From positions 451,876 through 515,875 of the forward strand of contig NZ_SETE01000003.1 of assembly GCF_004152935.1 (NCBI RefSeq): DNA of 64,000 nucleotides, written 5' to 3'. The DNA comes from Brumimicrobium glaciale. GTDB lineage: Bacteria > Bacteroidota > Bacteroidia > Flavobacteriales_D > Crocinitomicaceae. Shown piece by piece: positions 8,466-17,464 of this stretch. Below the pieces are notes generated by a model. The model saw only the letters and a program-made list of their open reading frames with translations. It was not told where the DNA came from and ran no database searches. The position numbers and the translations under genes are program-made. Each line of letters begins with the position of its first letter. Within the stretch, counting starts at the first letter, position 1.

Positions 8466-9581
8466 TTAGCGTTGTAGTCGCAATTGCTGATATTTATTAA
8501 TCGTATTTCCAGACTCATCCTCCGCTACAATAATATAAAAATAAGTTCCTTCCTTGACAGGTTGTCCACTCATATCAAATCCATTCCATCGGAAATCAAC
8601 ATCATTTGTTGAGAAAATAATATTTTGTTGATTGTCTATAATTGTCAATTGGAAACTCTTAATATTCTTGCAGTTCACAAAGAATTCGTCATTGTTTCCA
8701 TCTCCGTTTGGAGTAAAAACGTTTGGTAAATCACCTATCTCACCTGAAATCTTAATTTCAACTTTTATATTTTTAGTAAGTTCTTCTTTATCTGTTTTTA
8801 CAGTACATTTTACATCATACTCTCCAGCTTCAGTGTAAAAATGTTCTGGATTTAATGTACGATCAATAGTTCCATCACCAAAATCCCAAACTACATAAGC
8901 ATCATTAGGAATTTCTTCCACTTTAAAAGCAATGTATTGATTGTTTTGATTAACTATTTGAATATTGAAATTAGCTAATTCAGAAACTAGTGCATCCTTT
9001 GGTGTGGGTAATATCAACAATGGAGCTGATCTAGATTTATTTATATCATCTTTAACTATTTCGATTTTGTCTTTACTTTCTACTTTTTGAGATACAACTT
9101 TACTTTCTTGAGTAGTTAAATTGTTCGAAGAATTCTTAGATTCATTTTGTAAATCATTAATTTCATTTTGTAATTTTTCTTCTGTGGAATTAGATTTAGT
9201 TTCAATTTTTGATTCTTCTTTCTCAACTGAACTTATTTCATTATTCGAAGAATCAATTGTTATTTCTTCTTTTAATTCTATTTGATTTGAAGATTCTTTA
9301 CTTACTGAATCTTCAACTTTTAAATCTGAAATTAACTCCTGATTTTGAGGTGTTTTTTCTTCATTATTCACAACCAATAATGTTCCAACAGTAACCGCAG
9401 CAGCAATTGAAACACCAATAACTATTTTACCTACAAGACCCAAAGATGTAGCTGCTCCAGTTGCAGCACCTGCGCTACCTAGACCAGCTTGTATTCCATT
9501 CCATAGATTAGGATTTACCTTTGCTTGGTAGTTTCCTAATTCCTTTTGGAATAATTCTTTTATTTCGTCTTTATCGTTCAA
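8466..9581 (-). CDS. Anti-sigma-like membrane protein with PKD and gliding-motility-type C-terminal domain
   Basis: 371 aa, translated with an 11-bp overlap from the ECF sigma gene. The first roughly 45 residues (DEIKELFQKELGNYQAKVNP) have the look of a cytoplasmic anti-sigma segment, followed by one membrane helix at about 48-70 (VGKIVIGVSIAAAVTVGTLL). A long Ser/Glu/Lys/Asn-rich linker runs to about 190. Then come a PKD domain (VVWDFGDGTIDRTL, HFYTEAGEYDVKC) and a C-terminal domain opening with NVFTPNGDGNNDEFF, which is the CHU_C/TIGR04131 type associated with gliding motility and T9SS. The operon position implies it controls the sigma factor. A surface-type C-terminal domain on an inner-membrane regulator is odd and may be a sensor. 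Role inferred. Confidence 0.75.
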   Translation of the reverse strand: MNDKDEIKELFQKELGNYQAKVNPNLWNGIQAGLGSAGAATGAATSLGLVGKIVIGVSIAAAVTVGTLLVVNNEEKTPQNQELISDLKVEDSVSKESSNQIELKEEITIDSSNNEISSVEKEESKIETKSNSTEEKLQNEINDLQNESKNSSNNLTTQESKVVSQKVESKDKIEIVKDDINKSRSAPLLILPTPKDALVSELANFNIQIVNQNNQYIAFKVEEIPNDAYVVWDFGDGTIDRTLNPEHFYTEAGEYDVKCTVKTDKEELTKNIKVEIKISGEIGDLPNVFTPNGDGNNDEFFVNCKNIKSFQLTIIDNQQNIIFSTNDVDFRWNGFDMSGQPVKEGTYFYIIVAEDESGNTINKYQQLRLQR

Positions 9582-10107
9582 TATTATATTTTTTTAAAGT
9601 TTTTCGAAGTACAGATTTAGCACGTGAATATTGTGATTTAGAAGTACTTTCTGATATTTTTAATGCTTCAGCAATCTCTTTATGACTGTACCCTTCAATA
9701 GCAAACATGTTAAAAACAACACGGTAACCATCTGGTAATTGCTGAATAATTTCCATTAATATTTCAGCTTCTAATATTCCTATTGCATCACTTTTTTGAA
9801 CAATCTCAAAATTTGAATCATCTAAATGTAAATCATTTATATTCTTCTTGTTTTTTCTTAATTGATCTAAAGCCGTGTTAACAATAATTCGTCTAATCCA
9901 TCCTTCCAAAGAACCCTTATGCTCAAATCGATGAAGATTCTTGTATACCTTGATAAATCCATCTTGAAGAACATCTTCAGATCTTTCTTTATCCTTTATA
10001 TATCGCATTGCAACCCCTAACATTAACGGGGAAAAACGATCAAATAACTCACGTTGAGCTTCACCGTTTCCAGAAACACATTTCTGTACAAGAGTTTCAT
10101 CATCCAT
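9571..10107 (-). CDS. ECF-type RNA polymerase sigma factor
   Basis: 178-aa sigma-70 family factor with region 2 (LFDRFSPLMLGVAMRYIKD, then RSEDVLQDGFIKVYKNL for core binding and -10 recognition) and region 4 (LPDGYRVVFNMFAIEGYSHKEIAEALKISEST, a helix-turn-helix for the -35-side element). No region 1 or 3, as expected for the extracytoplasmic-function group. It directs core polymerase to a small regulon, probably including its own operon. The downstream gene overlaps it by 11 bp and encodes a membrane anti-sigma-like protein, so activity is probably released by an envelope signal. The divergent TlpA-like gene starts 90 bp away. Confidence 0.92.
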   Translation of the reverse strand: MDDETLVQKCVSGNGEAQRELFDRFSPLMLGVAMRYIKDKERSEDVLQDGFIKVYKNLHRFEHKGSLEGWIRRIIVNTALDQLRKNKKNINDLHLDDSNFEIVQKSDAIGILEAEILMEIIQQLPDGYRVVFNMFAIEGYSHKEIAEALKISESTSKSQYSRAKSVLRKTLKKYNIER

Positions 10108-10148
10108 TTTTTTACTTCGAATTAAAGACTACAATATTACATAAAAGG

Positions 10149-10178
10149 TTGCAGCAAAAAATAAACCTGTTATTTTTG
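10149..10178 (+). promoter_or_regulatory. Bacteroidota-type promoter for the TlpA-like gene
   Basis: TTG at 10149-10151, 19-nt spacer, TATTTTTG at 10171-10178, matching the Bacteroidota sigma-ABfr pattern (TTG, 17-23 nt, TAnnTTTG). It supports the ATG at 10197 rather than an upstream start. Confidence 0.65.
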
Positions 10179-10196
10179 GGGAACTTAAAAAAAATA

Positions 10197-11405
10197 ATGA
10201 AACACTACACATTTATATTATTGCTCTTTTTTATGATCACACATTTCTTTGGAAAAACACAAGAATTAAGTGAAGGCTATTGGAAAGGTGAACTTAAACT
10301 ACAGGAAAATAACATTTTATCTTTTATTTTTACAGTAGACAAAAATCAAAGAATTACAATTCAAAATGCAGAAGAACGTATTTTATTGAAGGAATCTATC
10401 AAAGAAAATGACAGTCTTCAGTATTATTTTTCAAGTTTTCCTAACTATTTAATTTTTAAAATTAATTCTAAAAAACGAATATCTGGATTTTTTGTTAATC
10501 CTGATCGAAAAATAAATCAGGCTAGATTAGCATTTAATGCTAAATATTATGGAGACAATGAACCAACTTATTTAGGCAAAAATGATACTCTTTTAGATGC
10601 CAAATGGGAGGTTTATTTTAATTCAAATTCTGAAGATAAATTTCCTTCTATCGGAAAATTTAAGCAAGAAAAAAGTAAATTAACTGGAACTTTTTTAACA
10701 GAATCAGGCGATTTTAGATTCTTGAGTGGAAGCTTTAAAAAAAATAAATTAATACTTTTTAGCTTCGACGGTGCACATGTTTTCTTATTCACCGCAACAT
10801 TAAAAAATGATACTTTAAAAGGTGAATTTTTCTCTGGAAGTCATTATCAAACAAATTGGATAGGATACAAGAATGAAGCCTTCGAATTAGAAAATCCTGA
10901 TTCATTAACTTACATGGTAAAAGATACTTTTGCTTTTAATTTTAAAACTACAAATGATGATGAATATACTTACCCAAATGAAGCATTAAAAAATAAAGTA
11001 GTCATTATTCAAATTCTAGGTACTTGGTGTCCAAATTGTTTGGATGAAACAGTATTTTACAAAGAACTGTACAAAGAATACAATCATTTAGGATTAGAAA
11101 TTATCGCAATTGCTTATGAAACTCCAGAATCATTTGATGGAAAAGTTAAACGCATCAATCGTTACATTGAAAATAAAGAAATTGAATATCCAATTTTAGT
11201 CGGTGGAAACGCATCTAAAAAAGAATGTTCTGAAGATTTTCACATGCTAAATGACATCACTTCTTTTCCAACTTCAATATTTATAAATAAAGAAGGCAAA
11301 GTAATTAAAATTCATACCGGATTTAATGGCCCTGGAACTGGAAAAATTTATACTGATTATAAAAAGAAAACTAAAAATTTGATTGAACGTTTGCTGAAAG
11401 AATAG
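10197..11405 (+). CDS. TlpA-like thioredoxin-fold protein, exported
   Basis: 402 aa from the ATG at 10197; a longer open frame exists but a good promoter lies between. A signal peptide (MKHYTFILLLFFMITHFFGKTQ) precedes an all-beta N-terminal part of about 270 residues that I do not recognise. The C-terminal part is a TlpA/AhpC-TSA thioredoxin domain: VVIIQILGTWCPNCLDETVFY holds the redox WCPNC near residue 285, and the cis-Pro region is TSFPTSIFINKEG. It should act as a periplasmic disulfide reductase, as is common in this phylum. Divergent from the sigma-factor gene, so the two may share control. Confidence 0.85.
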   Translation: MKHYTFILLLFFMITHFFGKTQELSEGYWKGELKLQENNILSFIFTVDKNQRITIQNAEERILLKESIKENDSLQYYFSSFPNYLIFKINSKKRISGFFVNPDRKINQARLAFNAKYYGDNEPTYLGKNDTLLDAKWEVYFNSNSEDKFPSIGKFKQEKSKLTGTFLTESGDFRFLSGSFKKNKLILFSFDGAHVFLFTATLKNDTLKGEFFSGSHYQTNWIGYKNEAFELENPDSLTYMVKDTFAFNFKTTNDDEYTYPNEALKNKVVIIQILGTWCPNCLDETVFYKELYKEYNHLGLEIIAIAYETPESFDGKVKRINRYIENKEIEYPILVGGNASKKECSEDFHMLNDITSFPTSIFINKEGKVIKIHTGFNGPGTGKIYTDYKKKTKNLIERLLKE

Positions 11406-11818
11406 GTTTTTAATTGATGATTTTATAAATAGATTACCAAGATAGATTGTTAATTACTATCAAGTTGAAAAGGTGAGTTCATCATCTTTGATCGAATTAA
11501 TCAGTGATAGGATAACCTCTACATTTTAAAAATTATCTTTATAAATGCTCTGCCCTGCGTTGTACAGAGCTTGTCGAAGTAAGCTTTCTGTAGTATGCAT
11601 AACGAAGTATTTGAAGTTTTCTTGCAAAGAATAAATAGGGTAAAATTCTGCTTATAAGAATTAACAATTTGATAAAATACTTATCGAAATGTTTTTCAGA
11701 AAGTTGATAAATAATTGAAGTACTACAAAAGCTGAAACCTCTAATTTCAAGCAAAGCTGACAAATAATTTACCTTCAATTTGCGATATCAAATAGAACAA
11801 GTACATAATTGTTAATTA
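11406..11818. other. Intergenic gap between convergent genes
   Basis: No supported gene. An open frame on the minus strand at 11539-11778 is not believable. It contains GAGCTTGTCGAAGT (11567-11580), a reverse copy of the dispersed ACTTCGAC repeat. Confidence 0.5.
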
Positions 11819-12466
11819 TCAATTATTAATTCCCTTCTCTTTCCCCTCAAAAATGTAACTAACACCCACTCTAAAAGAGTTAGCAATTAAACTTGCATTT
11901 ATTGAATGAGCTGTTCTTGATGAAGTTATATTGTGATTTATAGAATAATTTATAGTGCCCATATTTGAATAAATCATCCATCTATTTTTAATAAAATAAG
12001 TCAATCCTGGAGAAATACCTATGCTTCCATTAAGACTTGTCGAATTACCGCTTGATTCTACACCTGCAAAACCTGTCTTAAATTTATCGAATCCATAACC
12101 TAAATTAACATTAGCACCCAGAGTGAAAAATAATTTATCTACAATAGAATAAAAACGAGTGACTCCAAAATTAAGACTGATTCCGTTACTTATTGATTCA
12201 TTAAAACTTTGATTGCTTGATTCATTATAATCTTTTCTGTATGAATAGCCTAAGCCTCCGGATATTAGAAATTTTTCAGAAATAAATTTTCCTAAACTTG
12301 GTGCAATTGAAAAACTTAAACTTTGTCTTTTATTTAAACCAACTGGAGCATTAGTTAAGTTAAATCCTAATGATCCACCAAGAATATAATCACCTTGTGT
12401 AGGTTGAGCAAAAGAAGAAAATACTAAAGAAATTGAAAAAATAGTAGTTAATAGTATAGCTTTCAT
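11819..12466 (-). CDS. Outer-membrane beta-barrel protein
   Basis: 215 aa with a signal peptide (MKAILLTTIFSISLVFSSFAQ, cleavage after about residue 20). The rest is a run of amphipathic strands with Gly and aromatic residues (GDYILGGSLGFNLTN, FLISGGLGYSYRK, LFFTLGANVNLGYGF, GISPGLTYFIKNRWMIYS, SFRVGVSYIFEGK) ending in an F-containing last strand, the pattern of the porin/outer-membrane beta-barrel families (PF13505/PF13568 type). No extra domain. Specific function unknown. It stands alone, 93 bp downstream of the LytTR regulator gene on the same strand. Confidence 0.75.
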   Translation of the reverse strand: MKAILLTTIFSISLVFSSFAQPTQGDYILGGSLGFNLTNAPVGLNKRQSLSFSIAPSLGKFISEKFLISGGLGYSYRKDYNESSNQSFNESISNGISLNFGVTRFYSIVDKLFFTLGANVNLGYGFDKFKTGFAGVESSGNSTSLNGSIGISPGLTYFIKNRWMIYSNMGTINYSINHNITSSRTAHSINASLIANSFRVGVSYIFEGKEKGINN

Positions 12467-12559
12467 AATGTTATTTTAATGCAAGATTAAGCAAAAAAAT
12501 GATTTCCTTGACTAAACTAAAAATTTAATCGTTAAACATTTATAATTAACACTTTATCT

Positions 12560-13312
12560 TTAAACCAAATTTATTTTATTTACCAATTTATCTTTATAAG
12601 AACCACCAATTGGAATCAATTTTTTATCATTTTCTAATTGAAGATTTGGATATTCGATCACTGAAATTTTATCTAAACGAACAATGAAAGAACGGTGAAC
12701 ACGAATAAAATCTGTGTCTCCTAATTTTCGATCAATATCCTTCATTGTGGAATGAATCGTATATCTTTTATCAAGCGTATTGATGACTACGTAATCTTTT
12801 AAAGCTTCAACAAAAAAGATATCCTTGGTATTGAGTTTTACTAATTTTGAATTTGATTTAACGAAAATAAAATCCTGTGTACTTTTATTTTCAACAATTG
12901 AATAGAGTAAATCACGCTCTTTTTCAACCTCCTTTTCTTTTTGATGTTTGTATAAAGCCATTTCAATAGAAGTATGTAAATCTATTTCTTTAAATGGTTT
13001 TATGATGTATCCATAAGGCTCCGTAATTTTTGCTTTCGCTAAAGTAGCCTCATCAGCATAAGCAGTTAGAAAGATAACAGGAATGCCATGTTCTCGCTTA
13101 ATAACTTCGGCTGCTTCTATACCATTCATGTCTCCTTTAAGCATGATATCCATCAAAACAATACTCGGACGCTCTTCAGCGGCAAGCGTAATGGCTTTTT
13201 CTCCAGTTGCAGAAGCGCCAGAAATAATATATCCTAACCTTTTTAAACTATGTTGGATGTCTTTCGAAACTATCGACTCATCCTCAACGACTAAAACTTT
13301 AATTTTTGACAT
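12560..13312 (-). CDS. LytTR-family response regulator
   Basis: 250 aa. Residues 1-120 form a receiver domain: VLVVEDES acidic pocket, phosphoacceptor Asp55 in VLMDIML, and a conserved Lys in IIKPFKE. Residues about 150-250 form a LytTR DNA-binding domain (LVKLNTKDIFFVEALKDYVVI, FIRVHRSFIVRLDKI). Phosphorylation should switch DNA binding at paired imperfect repeats. The usual 7TM-type or other histidine kinase partner is not adjacent, so it is an orphan here. It faces away from the long AT-rich gap that follows upstream. Confidence 0.92.
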   Translation of the reverse strand: MSKIKVLVVEDESIVSKDIQHSLKRLGYIISGASATGEKAITLAAEERPSIVLMDIMLKGDMNGIEAAEVIKREHGIPVIFLTAYADEATLAKAKITEPYGYIIKPFKEIDLHTSIEMALYKHQKEKEVEKERDLLYSIVENKSTQDFIFVKSNSKLVKLNTKDIFFVEALKDYVVINTLDKRYTIHSTMKDIDRKLGDTDFIRVHRSFIVRLDKISVIEYPNLQLENDKKLIPIGGSYKDKLVNKINLV

Positions 13313-14027
13313 ACTATTCTATTGTTTTTTTAAGACAGATTTAAATATACAAATTCTATTTTTATAAATATCAATTCAATGAATAATAAGTACTTTTTTT
13401 AATCTGTATATATATTCAAAACCTTTGTATAGCAGTTGATTGAAGGTTTATTAAGTGAATTAAAAAGAAGATAGGAATTTTTTCTTGATTTTCAAAACGA
13501 ATATTTTTTTCTTAAAGAGTATATAATTAGAATAAAGAAAAATTTTTTAAAAATCTATTTACTATTATTATAGTACTGTTAATACGGTGCATTACTTTTT
13601 TGTGTTTTACTTGTTTACTAAGTTGTAAACATAATATCCATAGTTATACACATGATAAGTTTGTTTAATCTATTATTAAATAAGGATTTATAGACTTGTT
13701 AACAATACTGTTTATTCTAGTAAATTGTATAAATAGTTTTCATTTTCTAAAAATATTGACTCATTTCACGTGTTCATAATTAAATGTAAAAACTAACAAC
13801 TTACTATTGTTTTTGTCGATTGTGTTTTGGTTTGGAATAATATTTAGATTTAACTAGTAAAAGTTGTTGAAAGTAGTTAACAAAGAATTATCATATTGTT
13901 AATAACTGTGTCGATAACTCCATTTTAAGAACCTAGCATAATCAAGGGGTAAAGAATTCTAAAAAAAGTCATTGTTAATAAGTAGCACCGATTGTTAATT
14001 ACGTAATATTGTAAAAAACTCTTGATT
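13313..14027. other. AT-rich gap, candidate replication origin
   Basis: About 700 bp without a gene. It contains an exact DnaA-box-type TTATACACA at 13644-13652, AT tracts around 13500-13570, and several TTGTTAA-type motifs (near 13697, 13877, 13897, 13972, 13992). Gene direction changes here: ten of eleven genes to the left are on the minus strand, most to the right are on the plus strand. parS-like sites lie 15 kb to the right. Only one clear DnaA box is seen and dnaA is not adjacent, so this is a hypothesis. Confidence 0.3.
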
Positions 14028-14477
14028 ATGACAAATTCTAAAATTATACCCATTGGAGCGGATCATGCTGGTTTTCAGCTGAAAGAAGCAATTATAAAGC
14101 ATTTCACAGAACGTGGATACAAATTTAAGGATTATGGTGCATATTCCGAGGAAAGTATAGATTATCCTGATTATGGTCATCCAGTTGCTAATCATGTCCA
14201 AGAAAATGAAGGAACGTTAGGTATTGTTATTTGTGGAAGTGGAAACGGAATCAATATGACCGTGAACAAGCACCAAGGTATTAGAAGTGCATTAACATGG
14301 ACAGAAGAATTGGCAGAATTAGCAAGACAACATAACGACGCAAATATAATAGCACTTCCAGCAAGATTCATCTCAGTGGAAAATGGAATTAAAATGGTAG
14401 AGAAATTTTTAACTACAGATTTTGAAGGCGGAAGGCATCAGAAGAGAGTGAATAAAATTGCTTGTGGTGGTTTCTAA
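14028..14477 (+). CDS. rpiB: Ribose-5-phosphate isomerase B
   Basis: RpiB interconverts ribose 5-phosphate and ribulose 5-phosphate in the pentose phosphate pathway. The 149-aa product starts at the ATG at 14028 (a TTG two codons earlier is less likely). Family motifs: PIGADHAGFQLKE, DYPDYGHPVANHV, the phosphate and catalytic loop VICGSGNGINMTVNK, and ARQHNDANI. The catalytic Cys is in the ICGSGNG loop. Length is normal for the RpiB/LacA/LacB family and the GADHAG start is diagnostic. It is convergent with rnr, with a pair of long palindromes between the two genes. Confidence 0.95.
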   Translation: MTNSKIIPIGADHAGFQLKEAIIKHFTERGYKFKDYGAYSEESIDYPDYGHPVANHVQENEGTLGIVICGSGNGINMTVNKHQGIRSALTWTEELAELARQHNDANIIALPARFISVENGIKMVEKFLTTDFEGGRHQKRVNKIACGGF

Positions 14478-14483
14478 AAACGA

Positions 14484-14517
14484 TTTGTAAGAACGATTTG
14501 CAAATCGTTCTTACAAA
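14484..14517. repeat. Perfect 34-bp palindrome after rpiB
   Basis: Each 17-bp arm reads TTTGTAAGAACGATTTG or its complement. It starts 7 bp after the rpiB stop codon and may act as a bidirectional terminator as well as a dispersed repeat. It shares the CGATTTGCAAATCG core with the next palindrome. A half-copy GTACGGACGATTTA lies at 14539-14552. Confidence 0.75.
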
Positions 14518-14562
14518 AACGATACTTTTTTGGGATAGGTACGGACGATTTATTTTGGGATA

Positions 14563-14590
14563 GTAGGGACGATTTGCAAATCGTCCCTAC
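14563..14590. repeat. Perfect 28-bp palindrome overlapping the rnr stop codon
   Basis: Arm GTAGGGACGATTTG followed by its exact complement. The TAG of the minus-strand copy is the stop codon of rnr. Related copies lie at 35801-35828 and 58247-58274, both in the same register with a stop codon. Confidence 0.8.
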
Positions 14591-16707
14591 ACTAACTCTA
14601 AATCAACTTGTTTTTTCAACATATCAACTCCAATTACTTTAACCTTTACTTGGTCTCCGAAATTGAAAACGGATTCTTTTCTTCTTCCAACAATTTGAAA
14701 ACTATCATTATCAAAACGATAACTATCATTTGGTAAAGACTGTATCGTAATCATTCCTTCACAGTAATTATCATTCATTCTTACAAACATTCCAAAATCA
14801 GCTAAACCAGAAATTGTTCCTTCAAATTCCTCACCTACTTTATCTTGTAGATATTTTGCTTGGAAGAATTTATTAGATTCTCTTTCCGAATCAATTGCTT
14901 TTCTTTCTTGTGCTGAAATATGCTCAGAAATTTCATTGAGTCTATTACCGTAGTTTTTCTGTTTGTTATCCAATTTATCTTGAAGCAAACGGTGAACAAC
15001 TAAATCGGCATATCTTCTAATTGGCGAAGTGAAATGCGTGTAATAATCAAACGCCAATCCGTAGTGACCTATATTATTGGTTTGGTAAACGGCTTTTGCC
15101 ATAGAACGAATTGCCATTGTTTGAATCAATCCATATTCTGGTGTATCTTTTATTTTTTCTAGTAAACCATTGATCTTTTGAGCTACATTTTCAACGTTTT
15201 CAAATTCTAAATCGTAATCAAATTTTTCAATGAAAACAGAGAATGTCTTTAACTTTTCCAATGATGGCTTATCGTGACAACGGTAAATGAATTGATTGTT
15301 TGAACCTTTATCTCCTGGTAATTTCCCAACAAAAAGTGCAACTCTTTTATTGGCCAAAAGCATGAATTCTTCAATTAACTTATTGGCATCTTTTGATACT
15401 TTTTTAACTACTCCATTCGGTGTTCCTTCATCATCAAAAACAAAACTAACCTCTTCAGATTCTATGGATAATGCGCCATGCTTCATTCTGTCCTTACGAA
15501 TCGTTTTAGCAATCTTGTCCATCGCTAAAATTTCTTCTTTTAAAGTATCGCTTTTTCCTTCGATAACTTGTTGTGCATCTTCATAAGCAAAACGATAATC
15601 TGAATGAATAACAGTTTTTCCAAACCATTCCTTTAATACATTCCCTTTTTCGTCGAGTTCAAAAACAGCAGAAAAAGCGTATTTATCTTCATTAGGACGC
15701 AGTGAACAAGCAATATTTGACAATTGTTCAGGAAGCATTGGAATAACACGGTCTTCTAAATAAACAGAATTACCACGTTTTACCGCTTCCTCATCCATTG
15801 CAGTTCCTGGTTGCACGTATTGACTTACATCAGCAATGTGAACACCTACTTCAATATTTCCATTTTCTAAAACTTCATAAGATAAAGCATCATCAAAATC
15901 TTTGGCATCAAAAGGGTCAATTGTAAAAGTTAATTTTCCACGTAAATCTTTACGTTTCTTTACTTCTTCTGGATCCAATTCAATTCCAACTTTTTCTGCT
16001 TCTTCAATAACTTCTTGCGGAAATTTGATTTCAAATTCATTTTTGAATAAAATAGAATACATTTCTGCATCGTTATCTCCGGGTTGACCTATAACCTCAA
16101 GCACTTCACCATAAGGACTATCAACACCTTTTGGCCATGAAGTCATTTTTGCAATAACTTTTTGACCTGTTTTAGCGCCTTTAAGCTTTTCTAAAGGAAT
16201 ATAGAGATCAACATTGATTTTATTGTTGTCTAGAATTAAAAATGCAAATTTGGTTTTTACATCTAAAGTTCCAACAAATTGCGTAGTTTTTCTAGTGATA
16301 ATTCGGGTAATTTTACCTTCTGTCTTATTCTTTTTCTGTCGTGTTACCTCTACTTCCACTTCATCTCCATGAAATGCTTTGTTGATGTTTTCAGGTGAAA
16401 CATATATATCACCATCTCTATCTTTTATAATAATGTAAGCAGCTCCCCTAGTTGTTGAGTCAACAGTACCTACAAATTGATTTGTGAAATTATCATTAAT
16501 AATGAAATAACCTTTTTGAAATTCATTAAGGAAACTTTCATTTTTTAAATCATTTAATATTGACAAAACTAGCTTACGCATGTTTTTATCCGTAATCTGT
16601 AGAATTGCACTTATTTCCTTTGTGTTATATTTTTGATCTGGTTGGCGTTCAAATATCTTTCGTATTGCTGACTCTAATCCTTTTTTTCTGATTTTTTTTC
16701 CTGACAT
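14587..16707 (-). CDS. rnr: Ribonuclease R (3'-5' exoribonuclease)
   Basis: 706-aa RNase R/VacB, a processive hydrolytic exoribonuclease that degrades structured RNA in the cytoplasm. Order of domains: winged-helix start (about 1-70), cold-shock/OB domains (about 70-220), RNB catalytic domain (about 250-580) with the metal-binding Asp cluster DPFDAKDFDDALS, and a C-terminal S1 domain (about 625-706: GEEFEGTISGLADFGMFVRM). Length is typical. A TAnnTTTG element lies just upstream. The last sense codon is followed directly by the TAG supplied by a 28-bp palindrome, so the natural C-terminus may once have been longer. Confidence 0.95.
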   Translation of the reverse strand: MSGKKIRKKGLESAIRKIFERQPDQKYNTKEISAILQITDKNMRKLVLSILNDLKNESFLNEFQKGYFIINDNFTNQFVGTVDSTTRGAAYIIIKDRDGDIYVSPENINKAFHGDEVEVEVTRQKKNKTEGKITRIITRKTTQFVGTLDVKTKFAFLILDNNKINVDLYIPLEKLKGAKTGQKVIAKMTSWPKGVDSPYGEVLEVIGQPGDNDAEMYSILFKNEFEIKFPQEVIEEAEKVGIELDPEEVKKRKDLRGKLTFTIDPFDAKDFDDALSYEVLENGNIEVGVHIADVSQYVQPGTAMDEEAVKRGNSVYLEDRVIPMLPEQLSNIACSLRPNEDKYAFSAVFELDEKGNVLKEWFGKTVIHSDYRFAYEDAQQVIEGKSDTLKEEILAMDKIAKTIRKDRMKHGALSIESEEVSFVFDDEGTPNGVVKKVSKDANKLIEEFMLLANKRVALFVGKLPGDKGSNNQFIYRCHDKPSLEKLKTFSVFIEKFDYDLEFENVENVAQKINGLLEKIKDTPEYGLIQTMAIRSMAKAVYQTNNIGHYGLAFDYYTHFTSPIRRYADLVVHRLLQDKLDNKQKNYGNRLNEISEHISAQERKAIDSERESNKFFQAKYLQDKVGEEFEGTISGLADFGMFVRMNDNYCEGMITIQSLPNDSYRFDNDSFQIVGRRKESVFNFGDQVKVKVIGVDMLKKQVDLELV

Positions 16708-16723
16708 GTATTGTATTTTACCT

Positions 16724-16731
16724 CAAATATA
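16724..16731 (-). promoter_or_regulatory. -7 promoter element for rnr
   Basis: On the minus strand this reads TATATTTG, matching TAnnTTTG, 17 bp before the rnr ATG. The -33 side is weak. Confidence 0.45.
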
Positions 16732-16866
16732 AATGAATTTAACGTTTATAAGTGACTTCTCTTATTATGTAAAAGTTAAGACTTAATTATAATTAGAACA
16801 ATTGCATTCTTTTAGGGTTCTGTATAGTTGTGAATAATTCGTATTTTTGTTTAAAACCTTTTGAAA

Positions 16867-17373
16867 ATGAATGAAAAAATAGAAAAATTATTAAACGACC
16901 AAATAGAAAAAGAATATTCTTCAAGTCAACTTTATTTATCGATGGCTTCTTGGTCTGAAAATCAAGGATTCAATGGAACTGCATCGTTTTTATATGCACA
17001 CAGTGATGAAGAACGTGAACACATGTTGAAATTGGTAAAGTTTATCAATGAACGTGGTGGAAAAGCTGTTATTCCTGCAATCTATAAACCAGATGTAAGT
17101 TTTGATTCTATGGAATCTATCTTTAAATCTTTATTGCACCATGAAGTTTTAGTTACAGAAAGTATCAATAATATTGTTGATGCATGTTTAACTGAAAAAG
17201 ATTATACAACACACAATTTTATTCAATGGTATGTTTCAGAGCAATTAGAAGAAGAAGCTTTGGCGCGTAATATTCTTGATAAATTAAACATGATTGGAAC
17301 AGACAAAGGAGGTCTTTATTTATTTGATAGAGATATGCTAAGCTCTAGTGTTTCGGCAGCTACTCCAAACTAG
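16867..17373 (+). CDS. ftnA: Ferritin
   Basis: 168-aa non-haem ferritin that oxidises Fe(II) and stores the mineral in a 24-subunit cage in the cytoplasm. Ferroxidase ligands are visible: EIEKEYSSSQLYLSMASW (Glu of helix A, Tyr), DEEREHMLK (ExxH of helix B), and the EQLEEEALARNIL segment of helix D. No haem-binding Met typical of bacterioferritin is evident. ATG at 16867 is chosen over a TTG two codons upstream. A -7 element TATTTTTG lies at 16842-16849. Regulation by iron is expected but no Fur box was recognised. Confidence 0.93.
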   Translation: MNEKIEKLLNDQIEKEYSSSQLYLSMASWSENQGFNGTASFLYAHSDEEREHMLKLVKFINERGGKAVIPAIYKPDVSFDSMESIFKSLLHHEVLVTESINNIVDACLTEKDYTTHNFIQWYVSEQLEEEALARNILDKLNMIGTDKGGLYLFDRDMLSSSVSAATPN

Positions 17374-17464
17374 TCATTGTTATTAGACGTCAAATACTGC
17401 ATTATGCTATATTTTATAGTCTTCTTACTAAGACTTAAAATGTGCAGTTTTATACACTGACTAA

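Noticed and set aside
11539-11778. 79-codon open frame on the minus strand
   Set aside because: No family pattern, no promoter; its last codons are a dispersed repeat (TTGTCGAAGT).
13761-13781. CACGTG core in the candidate origin as a fourth parS
   Set aside because: Only the left half resembles parS (CATTTCACGTG followed by TTCAT); too many mismatches on the right.
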